41,037 nucleotides of DNA from JACMLX01 sp031374935 (GTDB lineage: Bacteria; Gemmatimonadota; Gemmatimonadetes; Gemmatimonadales; Gemmatimonadaceae): assembly GCA_031374935.1 (NCBI GenBank), contig JANMHB010000100.1, positions 1 through 41,037 of the forward strand, written 5' to 3'. Each line of letters begins with the position of its first letter. Position 1 is the stretch's first letter. Made by a program: the position numbers and the translations under genes. This document shows positions 15,277 to 23,201 of the stretch, in pieces. The notes beneath the pieces were generated by a model, which saw only the letters and a program-made list of their open reading frames with translations, was not told where the DNA came from and did not search any database.

Positions 15277-15954
15277 ATGAGCGCCACCGCACTTGAGACG
15301 GCCGCCGACGGCCACGGTCATCACCATACCTCGACCGGTCTCGACAACCGCAAGATCGCCATCTGGGCCTTCATCGGCTCGGAGTGCATGCTGTTCGTCA
15401 GCCTCATCTCGACCTACCTGATCTACAAGGGCAAGTCGCGCGTCGGGCCGTATCCGCACGAAGCCTGGACCGATCCCGCCACCGGCGAGACGTTCAAGGC
15501 CATCCTCAACATCCCCGTCACCAGCTTCTCGACGTTCGTGCTGCTGATGTCGTCGCTGGCCATGGTGCTGGCGCACAACGCGGTGGTGAATCGCCATGTC
15601 AAGCGCACCACCTTCTTCTCGCGGCTCGAAGGCAACTCGTTCTTCTGGCTGATCGCGACGGCGCTGCTCGGCATCGTCTTCCTGATGTGTCAGGCCTACG
15701 AGTTCACCGCCTTCGTGAACGAAGGGCTCGGCCTGACGACGAATCTCTTCAGCAGCAGCTTCTTCGTCCTCACCGGCTTCCACGGCGCTCACGTCACCGC
15801 CGGTGTGCTCTGGCTGTTCACGCTGGCCTCGATCGACAAGAAGCGCGGCCTGCGCACCGATGAAGCACTGAATGTCGATCTCTGTGCGCTCTATTGGCAC
15901 TTCGTCGACGTGGTCTGGATCGCCATCTTCGTTCTTCTCTACCTCATCAAGTGA
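15277..15954 (+). CDS. coxC: Cytochrome c oxidase subunit III
   Basis: 225 residues with five predicted membrane helices. Typical subunit III motifs are GFHGAHVTAGVLWL and ALYWHFVDVVWIAIF near the C-terminus. The N-terminus has a short His-rich patch (HGHHHT). Subunit III stabilises the catalytic core and does not carry redox centres. The ATG follows the coxA stop by one base, and GAGGAG inside the coxA end probably serves as its ribosome-binding site. Confidence 0.95.
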   Translation: MSATALETAADGHGHHHTSTGLDNRKIAIWAFIGSECMLFVSLISTYLIYKGKSRVGPYPHEAWTDPATGETFKAILNIPVTSFSTFVLLMSSLAMVLAHNAVVNRHVKRTTFFSRLEGNSFFWLIATALLGIVFLMCQAYEFTAFVNEGLGLTTNLFSSSFFVLTGFHGAHVTAGVLWLFTLASIDKKRGLRTDEALNVDLCALYWHFVDVVWIAIFVLLYLIK

Positions 15955-15965
15955 GCCACGACCCC

Positions 15966-16304
15966 ATGGCACACGGACCCGACGCCGCGCACGACGAACA
16001 CGGGCATCACCCCACGGCGAAGACCTACCTCTGGACGGCGCTCTTTCTCACGATCGTCACCATCGTGGAGATCTCGGCCTACTACATCAAGCCGTGGGAG
16101 CAGTCCGCGATCTACGTGCCGAGCATGATCTTCATGTCGGCGGTGAAGTTCGCGGTCGTGTGCGCGGTCTACATGCACCTCAAGTACGACCATAAGCTCT
16201 TCCGCAACCTGTTCGTCGGCCCGCTGGCGATCGCGATCGTGACCTGTGTCGGCCTGCTCTTCCTGTTCGGCAAGGTCGCCGTCAACCTCGGCATCGCCAC
16301 GTGA
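15966..16304 (+). CDS. Cytochrome c oxidase subunit IV family protein
   Basis: 112 residues from ATG 15966, 11 bp after coxC. A His/Asp-rich N-terminus precedes three helices: TYLWTALFLTIVTIVEISAYYI, PSMIFMSAVKFAVVCAVYMHL (with the family-typical KFxxVxxxYMHLK) and FVGPLAIAIVTCVGLLFLFG. This matches prokaryotic COX4 (ctaF/coxD-like), a small accessory subunit. The product is too short for any other oxidase role. Confidence 0.88.
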   Translation: MAHGPDAAHDEHGHHPTAKTYLWTALFLTIVTIVEISAYYIKPWEQSAIYVPSMIFMSAVKFAVVCAVYMHLKYDHKLFRNLFVGPLAIAIVTCVGLLFLFGKVAVNLGIAT

Positions 16305-16336
16305 CGCGGGTGCAGATCGGGCATTAACCGCATGAC

Positions 16337-17194
16337 ATGATGCATCTCGCGTTGTTGCTGCACCCGGCGCAGACTCTGGCGCTCGACAGTTGGACGATCC
16401 ACCCGAGCACGGTCATCGGACTGACCGCACTCGGGTGGCTTTACTTTGCGCGGGCCCGTACCAAGGCAGGTATTGGCCCCTCCACGGCGCAGCGGGTGTC
16501 GTTCGTGAGCGGCCTGGTGCTCCTGTTCCTGATCCTGAACGGACCGCTCCACGACCTGAGCGATTTCTACCTGTTCAGCGGCCACATGGTGCAGCACCTG
16601 ATCATGGAGCTGATCGTGCCGCCGCTGCTGCTGGCTGGTACGCCGGGCTGGATGCTCCGACCCGCACTGCAATGGCCCGTCATCGGATCGCTCGCACGAC
16701 GGGTCACGACGCCGATCATGGCGTTCGCGATCTTCAACGTCACCCTCGCCGTCTGGCACATCCCGGCGCTCTACAACCTGGCGCTGATGCATCACAACGT
16801 GCACATCCTGCAGCACCTGACCTTCCTGGTGGCGAGTGTGCTGATGTGGTGGCCGTTCATGAGTTCTCTGCCTGAGCTGCCGCGCCTGAGCTATCCGGGA
16901 CAGATGTTGTATTGCTTCCTGATGACACTGCCCATGAGCGTCGTGGCGGTCTACATCACCATGGCCGACACCGTGCTGTACCCGCTCTACGCCTCGAGTC
17001 CGCGCCTGTGGGGGCTGACGCCGAAGATGGACCAGCAGATCGGTGGCCTGATCATGTGGATCCCCGGTGGCTTGTTCTTCTATGGCATCATGACCGTCGT
17101 CTTCTTCCGCTGGCAGCGGCAGGGCAACGCGGGTGATGGCGTGGCTGAGGCGCAGGGCTCGTCAGGGGCGCTCACGCCGGTCGCCGGTCACTGA
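16337..17194 (+). CDS. ctaG: CtaG-family caa3 oxidase assembly protein
   Basis: 285 residues, about seven helices. It matches the Bacillus-type CtaG (caa3_CtaG) family, not the Cox11 type: the conserved HMVQHLIMELIVPPLLLAGTP, LAVWHIPALYNLAL and HNVHILQHLTFLVASVLMWWPF segments carry several intramembrane His residues. The family is needed for caa3 oxidase assembly, probably for copper handling. It follows subunit IV by 32 bp. Two ATGs occur in a row; the first is used here. Confidence 0.9.
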   Translation: MMHLALLLHPAQTLALDSWTIHPSTVIGLTALGWLYFARARTKAGIGPSTAQRVSFVSGLVLLFLILNGPLHDLSDFYLFSGHMVQHLIMELIVPPLLLAGTPGWMLRPALQWPVIGSLARRVTTPIMAFAIFNVTLAVWHIPALYNLALMHHNVHILQHLTFLVASVLMWWPFMSSLPELPRLSYPGQMLYCFLMTLPMSVVAVYITMADTVLYPLYASSPRLWGLTPKMDQQIGGLIMWIPGGLFFYGIMTVVFFRWQRQGNAGDGVAEAQGSSGALTPVAGH

Positions 17195-17197
17195 TCG

Positions 17198-18463
17198 GTG
17201 GCCACCCTCACGCGGCCTGACACCGACCGGTCTCCAGCGCGCCGCGTCACGCCACCGTCCCCACCGGCAGCACCCTCGGGAGCGCGCGAACGCCTGCTCT
17301 CGCTCGACGTGTTTCGCGGGATGACGGTTGCCGGCATGCTGCTGGTGAACAACCCGGGTGACTGGGGCCACATCTTCCCGCCGCTCGAGCACGCGCCCTG
17401 GCATGGCTGGACGCCCACCGATCTGATCTTTCCGTTCTTCCTGTTCATCGTCGGCGTCACGTCACACTTGTCCTTGTCGCAGCGACGGGCGCGCGGCGAC
17501 GACGAAGGGACCATCGTCCGACAGATCCTGCGCCGCGGTGCGCTGATCTTCCTCTTCGGACTTTTTCTGTCCTGGTTCCCCGGTTTCATGTGGGGCAACA
17601 TCGCGTCGCTTCCGGATGCCACCTTCGTCGATCGCGTGGTGTATCGCCTCGAGCACCTGCGCATCATGGGGGTGTTGCAGCGCATTGCGTTTGCCTACGT
17701 CATCGGTGCACTACTCACGCTGCGTGGCACATGGCGGCAGCACTTGGGTGTGCTCGTTGGCATCCTGCTGGGCTACTGGGCGCTGATGACGCTCGTCGTT
17801 GTGCCGGATCAGGGGCTTCCTGGCTGGCAGCTGCTCGACAAGCCGGAGGCCGTGTTGAGCGCCTGGGTCGATCGGCAGATCCTGACCACCAACCACCTCT
17901 GGGCGTCCGCAAAGACGTGGGACCCGGAAGGGTTGCTGAGCAGCCTGCCGGCGGTAGGATCGATGATGATCGGCCAGTTCGCCGGCCGGTGGATCGGCAG
18001 CCCGAAACCACTGGCCGAGCGCCTCAACGGCATGTTCGCGGTTGGCGCGCTGCTGTTGATGGTCGGGCTCATGTGGCATTGGGTCTTCCCAATCAACAAG
18101 AGCCTCTGGACCAGCAGCTACGTTGTGTTCACCGGCGGCATGGCACTGGTGACGCTGGCGACGTGTATGTGGATCATCGACGTCCGCGGTTGGAAACGCT
18201 GGACGACGTTCTTCGTCATCTATGGGACGAACCCGATGATCGCCTTCCTCGGCTCCGGCCTGATGGCGCGCCTGACGGTGACCCTGCTCAAGGTCCAGAC
18301 CGCCGATGGGCCGAAATCCGTGCAGGCTGTGTTCTACCAGGCGATCTTTGCGCCGATACTCGAACCGCGGGTGGCGTCGCTGGGGTATGCAGTGATGTTC
18401 GTCTCCGTCTGGTTCGTGATTCTTTGGGCGCTCTGGCGCCGGAACATCTTCCTCAAGGTGTGA
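17198..18463 (+). CDS. NagX/HGSNAT-like membrane acyltransferase (DUF5009-type)
   Basis: 421 residues starting at GTG 17198, three bases after the ctaG stop. After a Pro-rich start comes the family signature LLSLDVFRGMTVAGMLLVNNPGDW and HGWTPTDLIFPFFLFIVGV, followed by about ten helices and the motif FFVIYGTNPMIAFLGSG. Relatives include human heparan-alpha-glucosaminide N-acetyltransferase and bacterial NagX, which move acetyl groups onto amino sugars across a membrane. The PBP4-like gene one base downstream suggests a cell-wall substrate. Substrate not proven. Confidence 0.8.
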   Translation: MATLTRPDTDRSPARRVTPPSPPAAPSGARERLLSLDVFRGMTVAGMLLVNNPGDWGHIFPPLEHAPWHGWTPTDLIFPFFLFIVGVTSHLSLSQRRARGDDEGTIVRQILRRGALIFLFGLFLSWFPGFMWGNIASLPDATFVDRVVYRLEHLRIMGVLQRIAFAYVIGALLTLRGTWRQHLGVLVGILLGYWALMTLVVVPDQGLPGWQLLDKPEAVLSAWVDRQILTTNHLWASAKTWDPEGLLSSLPAVGSMMIGQFAGRWIGSPKPLAERLNGMFAVGALLLMVGLMWHWVFPINKSLWTSSYVVFTGGMALVTLATCMWIIDVRGWKRWTTFFVIYGTNPMIAFLGSGLMARLTVTLLKVQTADGPKSVQAVFYQAIFAPILEPRVASLGYAVMFVSVWFVILWALWRRNIFLKV

Positions 18464-18464
18464 T

Positions 18465-20120
18465 TTGCGACGTTGCAATCGCCTCTGGTCCCTCGTTCGC
18501 TCGCTGTTCCTCGGCGCGTGCCTGATCGGTACCGCACTCCCCGCCGCGGCACAGCAATCGAGCAAGAAGTCCGCGACGGCCAGCCGGGCCGTGGCCAAGG
18601 TGTCCGCGCGCAGCACCACACTTCGGAAGGGATCCTCGGCAGCGCGGAACCGTTCGGCCACCGCTCGTCCGCGCCCGAAGCCGCGCACTCGGACGCGGCT
18701 GGTGCGGTTCAGGGCACCTGCCCTCGCCCCGCTCGAGGCTCGTTCGCCGTTCGGCCTCGACAACCTTCGCATGGATCTCGGCGCGCTCGCTGCCACCTCC
18801 ATCCGGAACGGCTCGTGGGGGATGATGGTCACGTCGATCACCCACGGCGACACGCTGTTCTCCATCAATGCCGACGTGCCGCACGTGCCGGCATCCACGC
18901 AGAAGATGCTCACCTCGGTGCTGGCGCTGAATTACCTCGGCCCGGGCTACCGGTTCCGCACTGACGTACTGCACTCCGGCACGCTGCAGAACGGCCGGAT
19001 CGATGGGGATCTGATCCTGCGCGGTGACGGTGATCCCTCGCTGTCGACACGCTTCTTCGGGCGAGCCCCGGATGCGGCGATGGATTCCCTCGCACTGCGT
19101 GTGGTGCGCGCCGGCGTGCGCGAAGTGAGTGGACGCGTGATCGGTGATGCCTCGGCGTTCGAAGCCCGCAGCATTCCGGAAGGCTGGCATCCGCGCATTC
19201 TGCAGGATTCCTACGCCGGCCGGGTCTCGGCGCTGACGCTGAACGAAAATCTCGTCTGGGTGACGATTCGCCCCACCACCCGCGGCAGCGCTGCCGACGT
19301 AGTGCTGGAACCGGCGACGACCGCCATTCCGGTGCGCGCCAACGTGCGCACGGTGGCTGGTCGGGGTGCTCCGCTCCGGTTCTCGCGCAACAGTTCCGGC
19401 ATCACCGTCACCGGCAGCATCGGTGCCAACGCCGGTCCCCGGTCGTATTCCTACATCGTCGAAGACCCGGCATCCTTCACCACCGGTGCGTTTTTGGCCG
19501 CATTGCGGCGCAATGGTGTCACGGTGACCAACGGCATGACGCTGGCCCGCACACCAACGAGCGCGACGCCGGTGACCAGCTGGGAGTCGCCACCGCTCGA
19601 GACGCTGCTGGCGGTGATGAATCGCGAGTCGGTGAACGTCATCGCCGAACACGTGTTCCGCGCCGCATCGCGTGGTGCCGATCGACATACGACGGGCACC
19701 GCATTCACCGCTGACACCGCACTTCGCGCGCTGCTCCAGCGCACCGCCGGTACCCGGACAGATGCCATCCGGTCATCCGATGGCAGCGGCCTGTCGCAGT
19801 CTGATCAGGTGTCACCTCGCGCGATGGTGCAGATGCTCAGCTGGGCCGATCACGCGAGCTGGGGTCCGCTGCTGCACGCGTCGCTGCCGCTCGCCGGCGA
19901 GAGTGGCACGCTGCGGCATCGGATGCGCTACACCACCGCCCAGACCAACCTGCACGCCAAGACCGGCACCACCAACGATGTCGTGGCGCTGGCCGGCTAC
20001 GTCACCGCTCGCAACGGCGAACTGCTCGCCTTCGCCATGCTCTACAACGGGCGCGATCGCTGGCGGGCCCGCGAAGCCATCGACGCCATCGGCGTCACCC
20101 TCGCCAACTGGTCGCGCTGA
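18465..20120 (+). CDS. dacB: D-alanyl-D-alanine carboxypeptidase/endopeptidase, PBP4 type (S13)
   Basis: 551 residues from TTG 18465, with AAGG eight bases upstream in the end of the previous gene. A signal peptide (SLFLGACLIGTALPAAAQ) leads to an Arg/Lys-rich linker, then the penicillin-binding fold. The three active-site motifs are present: STQK in VPASTQKM (SxxK), SVN in NRESVNVIAEH (SxN) and KTG in HAKTGTTND. DGDPSLSTRFF and DGSGLSQSDQVSPRAM are also typical of S13. It trims or cleaves peptidoglycan cross-links in the periplasm. The linker (about residues 25-80) is unusually basic for this family. Confidence 0.92.
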   Translation: MRRCNRLWSLVRSLFLGACLIGTALPAAAQQSSKKSATASRAVAKVSARSTTLRKGSSAARNRSATARPRPKPRTRTRLVRFRAPALAPLEARSPFGLDNLRMDLGALAATSIRNGSWGMMVTSITHGDTLFSINADVPHVPASTQKMLTSVLALNYLGPGYRFRTDVLHSGTLQNGRIDGDLILRGDGDPSLSTRFFGRAPDAAMDSLALRVVRAGVREVSGRVIGDASAFEARSIPEGWHPRILQDSYAGRVSALTLNENLVWVTIRPTTRGSAADVVLEPATTAIPVRANVRTVAGRGAPLRFSRNSSGITVTGSIGANAGPRSYSYIVEDPASFTTGAFLAALRRNGVTVTNGMTLARTPTSATPVTSWESPPLETLLAVMNRESVNVIAEHVFRAASRGADRHTTGTAFTADTALRALLQRTAGTRTDAIRSSDGSGLSQSDQVSPRAMVQMLSWADHASWGPLLHASLPLAGESGTLRHRMRYTTAQTNLHAKTGTTNDVVALAGYVTARNGELLAFAMLYNGRDRWRAREAIDAIGVTLANWSR

Positions 20121-20152
20121 CCGGCGATCGTCCGGTCGCGCATCGCACATTG

Positions 20153-20171
20153 CGGAACGCAGTGCGTTCCG
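20153..20171. terminator. Perfect inverted repeat between convergent genes
   Basis: CGGAACGCA (20153-20161) and TGCGTTCCG (20163-20171) are perfectly complementary with one base between; as a hairpin this gives 7 pairs and a 5-nt loop. It sits in the 56-bp gap between dacB and the minus-strand dehydrogenase, the place for a bidirectional terminator. Confidence 0.6.
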
Positions 20172-20176
20172 TGTGC

Positions 20177-21313
20177 TCAGCTGATCCGCACGTCGATCCC
20201 ACGCGACGCGAGTTCGGCGATGTAGCGATCGCCAGGGAAACACTCATCCGGTGTGTGCACACCGGGTTCGAGTGCCCGTGACGCCATCAGCTGCCCCGTG
20301 ATCGACAGAGTGTAGCCCGTCACCCGCATCATCGCCGTGATGTGATTGGCGGTGTCGTAGTAGTCCAGCAAGTCGTACTGCCGAGTGGCCGGTATTCCAT
20401 CCTTCGTGCCGGTCACCACCACGCGCAGTGCCACCAGGTCGGTGCCGCCGGGCTTCCGCAGCTTCGGGCCCACCTGTGCGATGAACACATCGCGCGGCAC
20501 CACCTGCACGCCCTTCACGTCGATCGGCTTGGCATCGTACAGCCCCAGGTCGCGCATCGCCGCCATCAGCTGTGCGTGACCCGGGTACCGGAGTGTCTTG
20601 TACTCCATCGTCGGGATCTTGCCTTCATAGCGCCACGCCATGGTGGAGAGCCCACCGGCGGTGTGAAATGCTTCGAGTGTGCCGATCGGACTGACGAACT
20701 CCACCGGCTCGCGCTCGGAGAGCGCCGTCACCTGCACCCGCTTCCCGTCGCGCACCACCCACGACAGCGTCGAGTAATAGTCCAGCACCCCTTCGATCGA
20801 GTACACGATCTGGTAGTTGAGCGGCGGCTCGGGGCGCTGCGGCAGCCCGCCCACGTACAGCTTCACGGAGTCAACGGTGTCCATCGCACGAATGCCGTGC
20901 TCCGCCAGCACGTTGATCATCCCCGGGGCGAGGCCGGTATCGGGAACGATCGTCACCCCCTTCGCCCGTGCCGCCGCGTCGAGCGCCTTCTGTTCGAAGA
21001 CGATCTCGGTGTTGCCGCCCAGATCGGCGAAGTGCACTCCAGCCTCGACCGCCAGCGCCGCCAAGGTGCCGTTGAAGTAGTACGGAATCGCGCTCAGCAC
21101 CGCGTCCACGTGTCCCATCTCGGCCAGCACGGCCTCGCGGCTCCGTACGTCCAGTGACACCGGCACCAGCCGCGCATCAGTCGTCGGAAGGAACGGCGGC
21201 AAGGCCGAGACGTCGAGATCGGCCAGGCGAACCTGAGTGACCCCTGAGCTCCGGAGCAGATCGAACGCACATGCGGAGCCCTGGGCACCGCGGCCGAGTA
21301 CGAGAAAACGCAT
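20177..21313 (-). CDS. Saccharopine dehydrogenase family oxidoreductase
   Basis: About 378 residues from ATG 21313; a GTG at 21334 is also in frame and neither has a clear ribosome-binding site. The Rossmann motif GRGAQG (MRFLVLGRGAQGSACAFDLL) at the very N-terminus supports the ATG. Further family features are DAVLSAIPYYFN, GVHFADLGGNTEIV and PDTGLAPGMINVLAEHGI. Members include saccharopine and lysine 6-dehydrogenases and carboxynorspermidine synthase, all NAD(P)-dependent enzymes on amino acids or polyamines. The substrate cannot be fixed from sequence; lysine 6-dehydrogenase-like is a reasonable guess. Confidence 0.82.
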   Translation of the reverse strand: MRFLVLGRGAQGSACAFDLLRSSGVTQVRLADLDVSALPPFLPTTDARLVPVSLDVRSREAVLAEMGHVDAVLSAIPYYFNGTLAALAVEAGVHFADLGGNTEIVFEQKALDAAARAKGVTIVPDTGLAPGMINVLAEHGIRAMDTVDSVKLYVGGLPQRPEPPLNYQIVYSIEGVLDYYSTLSWVVRDGKRVQVTALSEREPVEFVSPIGTLEAFHTAGGLSTMAWRYEGKIPTMEYKTLRYPGHAQLMAAMRDLGLYDAKPIDVKGVQVVPRDVFIAQVGPKLRKPGGTDLVALRVVVTGTKDGIPATRQYDLLDYYDTANHITAMMRVTGYTLSITGQLMASRALEPGVHTPDECFPGDRYIAELASRGIDVRIS

Positions 21314-21397
21314 ATTGAGGGGCAGTGGCCGCACGCGCGCGGATGGCGCAGCGAGGCGGGCAGGGAGCGATGAATGAGGCGGGAGTAGGAATTCCGC

Positions 21398-21925
21398 GTG
21401 AGTCCGGGGAATTTACCTGAGCGCTCACCGTTCCGCGTTCGGCGAACCGTCTCTCCCCCTGGCCACTGCGTGCCTTCAACTGCCCCCGACGCCTGGCGTC
21501 AGCATCTTCTCGCCGACACGCCGGCCATTCGTGCCGCCCTCGGCCGCCTTCACTCCATCGCGGTCCTCGGCATCAAGCCGTCCGACACGGATGCTCCGGC
21601 TTTCTACGTTCCCGAATATGCCCAAAGGGCGGGCTTTAAAATCATTCCGGTTCCGGTGTATTACCCCGACATGGTGAAGGAACTGGGCGAGACCGCCTAC
21701 CGGTCGCTTCGAGACGTGCCGGTTCCGATCGACATCGTGCAGATCTTCCGCCGTCCGCCGGACATCCCCCAGCACCTCGACGACATCCTCGCCGTCAGGC
21801 CGAAGATGGTCTGGATGCAACTTGGCATCCGCCACGAGGCAGTGGCCGAAGCGCTGGCCCAGGCCGGCATCGACGTCGTGCAGGACCGCTGCCTGCTTGT
21901 CGAACTCCGCGCGATGGGGCGATAG
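21398..21925 (+). CDS. CoA-binding domain protein (YccU-like)
   Basis: 175 residues from GTG 21398 (AGGA seven bases upstream), or 151 from GTG 21470, which lacks a ribosome-binding site but fits the usual family length. Conserved parts are LHSIAVLGIKPSDTDAPAFYVPEYAQRAGFKIIPVPV, VPIDIVQIFRRP and MVWMQLGIRHEAVAEALAQAGIDVVQDRCLLVE, the CoA-binding Rossmann fold. Function in vivo is unknown. The palindrome TGAGCGCTCA (21418-21427) lies between the two possible starts and would be regulatory if the second is used. Confidence 0.82.
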   Translation: MSPGNLPERSPFRVRRTVSPPGHCVPSTAPDAWRQHLLADTPAIRAALGRLHSIAVLGIKPSDTDAPAFYVPEYAQRAGFKIIPVPVYYPDMVKELGETAYRSLRDVPVPIDIVQIFRRPPDIPQHLDDILAVRPKMVWMQLGIRHEAVAEALAQAGIDVVQDRCLLVELRAMGR

Positions 21926-21973
21926 GCACACACTGACGCGCGTGTTGCGGCGCCGGTCGGATGCGCCAGCCAC

Positions 21974-21996
21974 CCGCAGCGATCACCGCGCTGCGG
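21974..21996. terminator. Stem-loop overlapping a stop codon between convergent genes
   Basis: CCGCAGCG (21974-21981) pairs perfectly with CGCTGCGG (21989-21996) across 7 nt. The stop codon of the minus-strand dehydrogenase (21983-21985) is in the loop. It separates two convergent genes. Confidence 0.5.
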
Positions 21997-23137
21997 TCAC
22001 TCTGAACACCGTGCCGCCGCTGTCGTCGCTGACCAGCACCGAGCCATCGCGCAGCACCGCAAAGTCCACCGGGCGACCCCAGCGTGCGCCGGTCTCGCCC
22101 TGCCAGCCGGTGATGAAGTCCTCATAGCTCACCGGGCGACCGTTGCGCGCCCGAACCCGCACCACCTTGGCCCCCGTCGGCGTATCGCGATTCCAGCTGC
22201 CGTGAAACGCGACCAGTGCGTCGCCGCGCCACTCAGCCGGGAAACCCGTCGCCTTCTCCAGGAATGTCATCCCAAGTGGTGCCGAGTGTGCCTGCATGCG
22301 CAGCGCTGGCGCTTCGGTCGCATTGCAGCGGGCCTGATCGTTGAACTCCGGATTCGGAATCTTCGGACCGTGACAGTAGGGCCAGCCGTAGTCCTTGCCG
22401 TCGCCAATGATGTTCAGCTCTTCCGTCGGCAGATCCTGATGGTCGGGCTTCAGGTTGTCGCGCTCGTGCTGCGTGACCCAGATCTGCTTCGTGGTCGGAT
22501 GCACGGCCATGCCAACCGCGTTGCGCAGCCCACGACTGAAGACCCGGCCGTTCTGGCCGTTCTCGTCATACTGCATCACCGCCGCCCGCTCGCTGGCGGT
22601 CTCGATGCAGATGTTGCAGGTGCTGCCGATCGACACGTACATCTTGTCGTCGCTGCCGAAGACGATGCTGCGCGTCCAGTGATTCTTGCCCGGATCGTAG
22701 CGATTCAGCTGCTCGGCGGTACCCGTCGGCAGCCCGGCGGGGGTCAGCGAGAAGCGCACCACGCCACCGGTGTTGGCGACGTAGAACTTCCCCTTGTGGA
22801 ATGCCATCCCGTGCGGCCGGTCGAGCCCCGTCAGCACGGCCGTGACCGAGTCGGCCACACCGTCGCTGTTGGTGTCCACGAGGCGCGTGATGGCGTTGCG
22901 GCCGGGCTGGCTCACGTACACGCTGCCATCCGGTCCCACCACCATCGCACGGGCGTTGGGCACACTCGCGTATCGCGTCACCGTGAATCCGGCAGGCACG
23001 CTCAGCTTGCCGTCCAGCGCCATGACCCGCGCTGGAACCAGGCGGCTCGGCGTCGTATCGATCGACGCACTCGGTCCCGACTGCGCGCCAAGACGCGTTG
23101 CGCCGAACAGCACCAGCACCAGTGTTGCAGCACGCAT
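21983..23137 (-). CDS. PQQ-type sugar/sorbosone dehydrogenase-like beta-propeller
   Basis: 384 residues from ATG 23137, with GGGAGA six bases upstream. A signal peptide (ATLVLVLFGATRLGAQ) is followed by a six-bladed glucose/sorbosone-dehydrogenase fold: VPAGFTVTRYASVPNARAMVVGPDGSVYVSQPG, RPHGMAFHKGKFYVANTG, SRGLRNAVGMAVHP, NIIGDGKDYGWPYCHG, WRGDALVAFHGSWNRDTPTGAKVVRV and GRPVDFAVLRDGSVLVSDD. Relatives use periplasmic PQQ to oxidise sugars; many are annotated only by fold. Cys pairs (TCNIC and YCHG...RC) suggest disulphides. It is 64 bp downstream of kup in the same direction. Confidence 0.85.
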   Translation of the reverse strand: MRAATLVLVLFGATRLGAQSGPSASIDTTPSRLVPARVMALDGKLSVPAGFTVTRYASVPNARAMVVGPDGSVYVSQPGRNAITRLVDTNSDGVADSVTAVLTGLDRPHGMAFHKGKFYVANTGGVVRFSLTPAGLPTGTAEQLNRYDPGKNHWTRSIVFGSDDKMYVSIGSTCNICIETASERAAVMQYDENGQNGRVFSRGLRNAVGMAVHPTTKQIWVTQHERDNLKPDHQDLPTEELNIIGDGKDYGWPYCHGPKIPNPEFNDQARCNATEAPALRMQAHSAPLGMTFLEKATGFPAEWRGDALVAFHGSWNRDTPTGAKVVRVRARNGRPVSYEDFITGWQGETGARWGRPVDFAVLRDGSVLVSDDSGGTVFRVTAAR

Positions 23138-23201
23138 GTAGTCTCTCCCGACTCGTGAAGGGCCAGCGATTGCCGCGCCGCGATCACTCGATCGCGCACG
23201 T

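Noticed and set aside
21418..21427. Palindrome TGAGCGCTCA as an operator
   Set aside because: It lies inside the coding region if the better-supported GTG at 21398 is the start; a 10-bp palindrome is common by chance.
23138..23201. Terminator between kup and the sorbosone-dehydrogenase-like gene
   Set aside because: No stable inverted repeat in the 64-bp gap; the two genes may be co-transcribed.
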